DNA from: an uncultured Clostridia bacterium
Lineage (GTDB): Bacteria; Bacillota; Clostridia; Christensenellales; UBA1242
Assembly (NCBI GenBank): GCA_930990515.1
Contig: CAKNPS010000001.1
Coordinates: forward strand, 1 to 64,000
DNA: 64,000 bases
Reading direction: 5' to 3'
The translations under genes and the position numbers were made by a program. Below, piece after piece: positions 59,739 through 64,000 of this stretch (positions are counted from its first letter, which is position 1; the number at the start of each line of letters is the position of its first letter). The notes below the pieces were generated by a model. The model was not told where the DNA came from, searched no databases, and saw nothing but the letters and a program-made list of their open reading frames with translations.

Positions 59739-59768
59739 TTGACATTTTTTTGAAAAAATAGTTAAAAT
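59739..59768 (+). promoter_or_regulatory. Promoter of the giant surface protein gene
   Basis: Perfect TTGACA (59739-59744) and TAAAAT (59763-59768) with an 18-base spacer; the expected start site falls at or next to the first ATGs, so the message has almost no leader. Confidence 0.7.
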
Positions 59769-59772
59769 AATA

Positions 59773-62700
59773 ATGAATATGAAATTAGGAAAGATGTTAT
59801 CTAAAAAATTTATAATGTCTTTTGTCTGTGTTTTATTCACAGCAATTATTTCTCTTTGCGGGGCAAACCTTTTGAATGCTTATGCTCTTGACACAACGTC
59901 GGGTTATCAAGACACTGTGCAAGATGATGATAATGAAAATAATGGCGAAACAGGTGGCGGAGATAATACCTCTTCGGAAGAAGAAAACAATGGAGATGAT
60001 GAAGATGATGATGTAACTGCAAGCATTTCAGGTTATTGGTCGAATTATGCAACAAGACCTTCGTCTGGTTCTGGAACAAGATATAGTCCTTTTAGAGTTG
60101 ATACTCCAGAGGAATTAGCATATATAATTAATTCTCCAGGTTCTTATTATGAAGTTGATGCTGACATTGATATGTCTGCTCATTATTGGAATTTCTTGGG
60201 AATATTTACAGGAAGTATTTCTGGTGGAACAGGCAATGAAGTTGCAAGTATATCTGGTTTATATGGACATTTCGCCATGTTTCCTATTTCTTCTTTTCTC
60301 ACAGAAACAGATGGTGCGACTGTTAGTAATTTAATAATTGAATATTATAGCGTTACTAATATTATTTTGACAAATATAATAAATGGTGGAAATATTATAG
60401 GAACAGCCAATAATACAACAATTCAAAATTGTGCTTTGGTTAACTCATCAGCATCAGTGAGTGGAGGAATTGTTAGTACTAGCAATAATTCCACAATAAG
60501 AAGATGTATGAATTTAGCCAATTTAACTTCATCTTCAGAAGAAGGTGTTGGCGGAATTGTTGGTTTGTCATCAGGGACTACATATATTTATGATTGTGTG
60601 AATTATGGTTCAGTAACAGGTTCAAGCGGAGATGTTGGGGGAATTGTTGGAAAGCATACAAATGGTTCTTTATATGTCAGAAGATGTATAAATTATGGTT
60701 CTATAAAAACTGAAAATTCTAGTAAAAGTATAGGTGGTTTTGTTGGATCTATACCATCAGGAAGTGGTGGAGAAGTTAATTCCTGTATAAATGTTGTATC
60801 AGAAGCTTATATTTCTTCTCCAAATTATGATGATAAAGGCGGATTAATGATTGGATATATAGGAATTGATTATTCGATGAGTAATACAATATCTGCTTAT
60901 GTTAGTGATAATACAATTTATCATTATAATAATGGATTTTTTGGCTTGGGAGCAGTTAACATTTCAGGTGGAGAAAATTATGTTCGCCAAAGCAATAAAT
61001 TAGATAGAGGTATTATTATAGGCTATATGTCGGATTATAATTATAGTTATTCTTCAAATTTATCGTCAACTTGGACAACAAATTCTTCAATAAATACAGA
61101 TTATGACAATTACGATTCGGGAATGGTAACGCTATCTTATTTTGTTGCATCTGTTCAAATTGGGTTACAAAATGAAACTTCAACGAGTAATGGTTATGAA
61201 TATCAATATTCTTATAGGTCAGGTGGTTATTATGTTTCAATAATAGAAGATACAAATGGTAATCGCAATAATATAACTTCATCTGGCACTGCGTCACACT
61301 TAAATACATATTATTATACAAAATCATCTAATATTGATTTATTTGAAGTTTTAGGTGGTATTAGAAAAGACAATTACATATATTATGGAGTTTATCTTGG
61401 GGATTCTGAAGATGCAGAATTAGTTTCAACGGAAACATTGTTCACGACTAATTTATGTAGTAATTATAACACAGTTTTTGTTGTTAGATGTGGGTTAGAT
61501 ACAAGAAACTATACTTTTACACACAATTATTATAATGGATTTGTTGAACAAGAAAATGATAACTCAGCAGAAATTAAAACTGGAATTGAAGGAGGTTATA
61601 TTTCAAGTTATTCTCTTTCTAGTGGAGTAAGAGGAACAAACAATTCTCCTCAGAATAGTTATACAATTAATAATGTTAGTTCAGACACTAACCTTACAAT
61701 CACATTAACTCTTGAAGATGGGTATGAACTTTACGGATTATTTGCTTATGACGAAGTAGATCATGCAACAAATATTTCTTCATTAAAAAATACAAAAATG
61801 GATGATAAGATGAAGGAAATATTTGATGGGGATTGTTCAGGAACAGGTAACACTGCGACTTATCAAATTAATTTATCTGAATTATCTTCACCATTATATG
61901 ATACGGAGTTTGTCTTTTTATTTGTTCGTTATCAATATAGTATTGATTTATTCATTGATAATATTACATATTATTCTGATTCACAAATGACTACTAATGA
62001 TGATTTGAACACTAATTTAATTTATGGCTATAGTTCTCGAGTATATGGAGACGATAGAACTGAAAGTTTAGGTTATGTTAGTGGCAGTAACCAAGTTACA
62101 ATTGCAGTGGATGGAACTCCGACAACTGGTTTCCTTAATGGTTTATATTCTTGGTATACCGCTTACATAGATGGAGCCGAATCTGGTGTTGGTGGACAAT
62201 CGTTCTATTGGGGTGGAGAATATGTGTTTGGCTTTGCCGATAATGATGGAAATCTAATCGGATCAGGAGAAACTCAACCTAAAGGCAGAGATGGAAATCC
62301 AATAATATCTTGTGAAGCACCTGTTTTTGGAGATTCAAGTAAAGATTGCTTGATTTTAGACATTAATAATTTGTTTGGAACAATTAATATTAATGGCTCG
62401 TCTCAGTTACATATCACGCAAGACAACTCCATTAATATAACAATTAAAAAGTTTGCAGTTGATGTTGATGAAACTAATCCTATAGGCGGAAAATATGTTA
62501 CATATAGCATTTATACTGTAGACACTTTTGATAATTCTGTAAATGACACAAACAACTATGTATTTGGAAATGATGCAGGAACAATTAGTGTAACTGGAGA
62601 GAATGGTAATTCATCTAATTCTTATGGAATTGGTTATTATTTCTATACAATTAGTTCTGTTTATTTGACAGTTGTTGATAATAATGGCACTTTAAATGTT

Positions 62701-64000
62701 ACAGAAGTGGATGAAGGAACATCTGGAGCAATATCGGCGTATAAAATTGATTTTACAATCTTTTTGTTCTATAACTTTGTTCCAAATTCTGATGATATTT
62801 TAAATAGTGGTTGGGGAGAGATATTGACCCCTAAAGAAGATGAAGATGCTGATGCTGGCGGGAATATTTATTTAAGTGATATAGTTGAAAAAATAGAGAA
62901 AAATGCCAAAGTTGGCTATTATGCAAATGGAAATTCTTATAGTTTTGTTAACGCTAGTGCTGAAGATTATTCTTTTGCTAAAAATGAAAGTGTAGAAAGC
63001 ATAAATGCTAAATTAACAGAATATCAAGCTGGTGCCGAAAATGCTGAAACAATTTGGCAAATGTCTGGAGAATCAGCAGAAGATAAAGATATTTTTCTCT
63101 TATCATATTATTCACTTGCAACAATCAATCTTGCTTTTAAAACTAATATTATTAATAATAATAATCCAACTATAACTATAAGTTTCAGTAATTTTAAAAT
63201 TATTATAAATGGAGATGCTGATAAGTTTTCAGGCTCTGATACAAATAGTGTAACAATAAAATCATATTCAAAAATTGAAATTAATGCTATGCCTTTTGCA
63301 GTGCACACTTTTGGGTATTTTTATTCATTTGAAAAAATGTTATTAGACGGAACATCTTTATCAACTTTACCTAATTACTCTTTCCAATTAATTGCTTCTG
63401 AAAACGGACAAAAGATTGATTTGACTTTTGAATATAATGAATTTGCAGATCTTTCTAATGAAGTTGAAGTAGGTTATCAACAATACACACCAGAAAGAGT
63501 TGGAAATGTATATTTAATTAGCAAACCAATAGATTTATATTGGATTTTCTATAATACCATTTCAACTGGCTATAACGGTTTTGATGGAGTAAGATTTAGA
63601 CAAACTTGCGATATTGATATGTCTGGATATGACTTTATGCCTATAGGTTGTGAACAAATCCCGTTCAAAGGCGATTATGATGGACAATATTACTCAATTT
63701 ACAATCTAAACATTCAAGCAGAAAACTTGTCAAACATTGGACTCTTTGGATATACAGAAGGGGCAATAATTAAGAATTTAAATCTTATCAATGGTTCAGT
63801 AACTGGATTTAATAATGTTGGTGGTATTGTCGGCTATGCAGAAGAATCTACATTTACAAGAGTTAGCAATTATAGTTGCACAGTATTATACAATAGTAAT
63901 GAAATAGCAAGAAATCATATTTTTATTTTACATAATGATGAAGTATCTTCTGAAGAAAAAATATCAACTTATGGGGAGTTTAATTCTGAAAATCCAGATA
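59773..64000 (+). CDS. Giant surface protein with GLUG-type repeats, 5' part (runs off window)
   Basis: An open frame from ATG 59773 to the window end (1,409 codons) with no stop. A signal peptide (KKFIMSFVCVLFTAIISLCG, ending NAYA near residue 37) is followed by an Asp/Glu/Asn-rich linker (about 45-82). GLUG-type beta-helix blocks occur at about 85-370 (VGGIVGLSSGT, DVGGIVGKHTNGSLYVRRCIN, SIGGFVGS) and again at about 1250-1390 (FKGDYDGQYYSIYNLNIQ, NIGLFGYTEGAIIKNLN, NVGGIVGYAEEST). Between them are long beta-rich, Ser/Thr/Asn/Tyr-rich stretches. The second block closely matches the shape of the protein at 37871. It is likely an adhesin or carbohydrate-contacting surface protein. Several ATGs (59773, 59779, 59794) could be the start; none has a strong ribosome site. 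Confidence 0.85.
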   Translation, partial: MNMKLGKMLSKKFIMSFVCVLFTAIISLCGANLLNAYALDTTSGYQDTVQDDDNENNGETGGGDNTSSEEENNGDDEDDDVTASISGYWSNYATRPSSGSGTRYSPFRVDTPEELAYIINSPGSYYEVDADIDMSAHYWNFLGIFTGSISGGTGNEVASISGLYGHFAMFPISSFLTETDGATVSNLIIEYYSVTNIILTNIINGGNIIGTANNTTIQNCALVNSSASVSGGIVSTSNNSTIRRCMNLANLTSSSEEGVGGIVGLSSGTTYIYDCVNYGSVTGSSGDVGGIVGKHTNGSLYVRRCINYGSIKTENSSKSIGGFVGSIPSGSGGEVNSCINVVSEAYISSPNYDDKGGLMIGYIGIDYSMSNTISAYVSDNTIYHYNNGFFGLGAVNISGGENYVRQSNKLDRGIIIGYMSDYNYSYSSNLSSTWTTNSSINTDYDNYDSGMVTLSYFVASVQIGLQNETSTSNGYEYQYSYRSGGYYVSIIEDTNGNRNNITSSGTASHLNTYYYTKSSNIDLFEVLGGIRKDNYIYYGVYLGDSEDAELVSTETLFTTNLCSNYNTVFVVRCGLDTRNYTFTHNYYNGFVEQENDNSAEIKTGIEGGYISSYSLSSGVRGTNNSPQNSYTINNVSSDTNLTITLTLEDGYELYGLFAYDEVDHATNISSLKNTKMDDKMKEIFDGDCSGTGNTATYQINLSELSSPLYDTEFVFLFVRYQYSIDLFIDNITYYSDSQMTTNDDLNTNLIYGYSSRVYGDDRTESLGYVSGSNQVTIAVDGTPTTGFLNGLYSWYTAYIDGAESGVGGQSFYWGGEYVFGFADNDGNLIGSGETQPKGRDGNPIISCEAPVFGDSSKDCLILDINNLFGTININGSSQLHITQDNSINITIKKFAVDVDETNPIGGKYVTYSIYTVDTFDNSVNDTNNYVFGNDAGTISVTGENGNSSNSYGIGYYFYTISSVYLTVVDNNGTLNVTEVDEGTSGAISAYKIDFTIFLFYNFVPNSDDILNSGWGEILTPKEDEDADAGGNIYLSDIVEKIEKNAKVGYYANGNSYSFVNASAEDYSFAKNESVESINAKLTEYQAGAENAETIWQMSGESAEDKDIFLLSYYSLATINLAFKTNIINNNNPTITISFSNFKIIINGDADKFSGSDTNSVTIKSYSKIEINAMPFAVHTFGYFYSFEKMLLDGTSLSTLPNYSFQLIASENGQKIDLTFEYNEFADLSNEVEVGYQQYTPERVGNVYLISKPIDLYWIFYNTISTGYNGFDGVRFRQTCDIDMSGYDFMPIGCEQIPFKGDYDGQYYSIYNLNIQAENLSNIGLFGYTEGAIIKNLNLINGSVTGFNNVGGIVGYAEESTFTRVSNYSCTVLYNSNEIARNHIFILHNDEVSSEEKISTYGEFNSENPD

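Noticed and set aside
59846..60079. Minus-strand histidine-rich frame opposite the giant gene start
   Set aside because: It mirrors the Asp/Glu/Asn-rich linker codons of the real gene.
63108..63308. Minus-strand frame within the giant surface protein
   Set aside because: It is antisense to a continuous 1,409-codon frame and has no start context.
1..64000. CRISPR arrays, insertion sequences, rRNA operons, tmRNA, SRP RNA
   Set aside because: No regularly spaced repeats, transposase genes or the characteristic RNA cores were seen on reading either strand.

Overview
The window is AT-rich, dense bacterial DNA from an anaerobic, endospore-forming Bacillota, probably a Clostridia-type gut lineage; I cannot place it more finely. 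The evidence is the low GC, strong AGGAG-type ribosome sites, sigma-A promoters of the TTGACA/TATAAT type, and several spore-former genes: gpr protease, a ytfI-gerW pair, ylbJ-like, an unsplit sigK and ytxC-like. Pyruvate:ferredoxin oxidoreductase and Pta-AckA point to acetate-forming fermentation.

Layout. 1-2.1 kb is the end of an integrated mobile element (truncated gene, XRE repressor, tyrosine integrase) abutting the 3' end of tRNA-Leu. 2.0-2.7 kb is a minus-strand tRNA cluster (Gly, Cys, Leu) with a decayed tRNA-Gly. 2.8-13.5 kb holds rpsT, gpr, murI, a DUF1846 gene, a cell-wall/spore operon (ytfI-like, gerW, D,D-carboxypeptidase, pseudouridine synthase, flavoprotein), plsC and a four-S1-domain protein; a minus-strand orphan gene broken by an in-frame TAG sits between the last two. 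13.5-17.8 kb has degV, a glycosyltransferase split at a G10 tract, a HIT-RNase HI fusion and ylbJ. 17.9-28.4 kb is the classic pta-ackA-rpmF-plsX-rnc-smc-ftsY run plus sigK. 28.6-41.6 kb is more mixed: a DisA-like-domain protein, rnpB, unknown genes, rarA, an E2-like protein, a lone terminase large subunit, a GLUG-repeat surface protein and a glycosyltransferase. 41.7-59.6 kb is tRNA-Thr, a phosphodiesterase, PFOR, truA, an HD protein, an ABC-F protein, a lipoprotein, ytxC, T-box-thrS, yajC, tadA, two CAAX-type proteases and rlmH. 59.8 kb to the right edge is the start of a giant GLUG-repeat surface protein (more than 1,400 residues) that runs off the window.

Most interesting: a homopolymeric G tract that looks like a phase switch in a glycosyltransferase; a compact four-way-junction inverted-repeat element between rnc and smc; a dispersed palindrome family with four copies; repeated placement of the -10 box exactly six bases before an ATG (leaderless genes); a HIT-RNase HI fusion; an orphan terminase; and single orphan genes with their own consensus promoters dropped into conserved operons. 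No CRISPR array, insertion sequence or rRNA was seen. All calls come from reading the sequence; no database search was possible.
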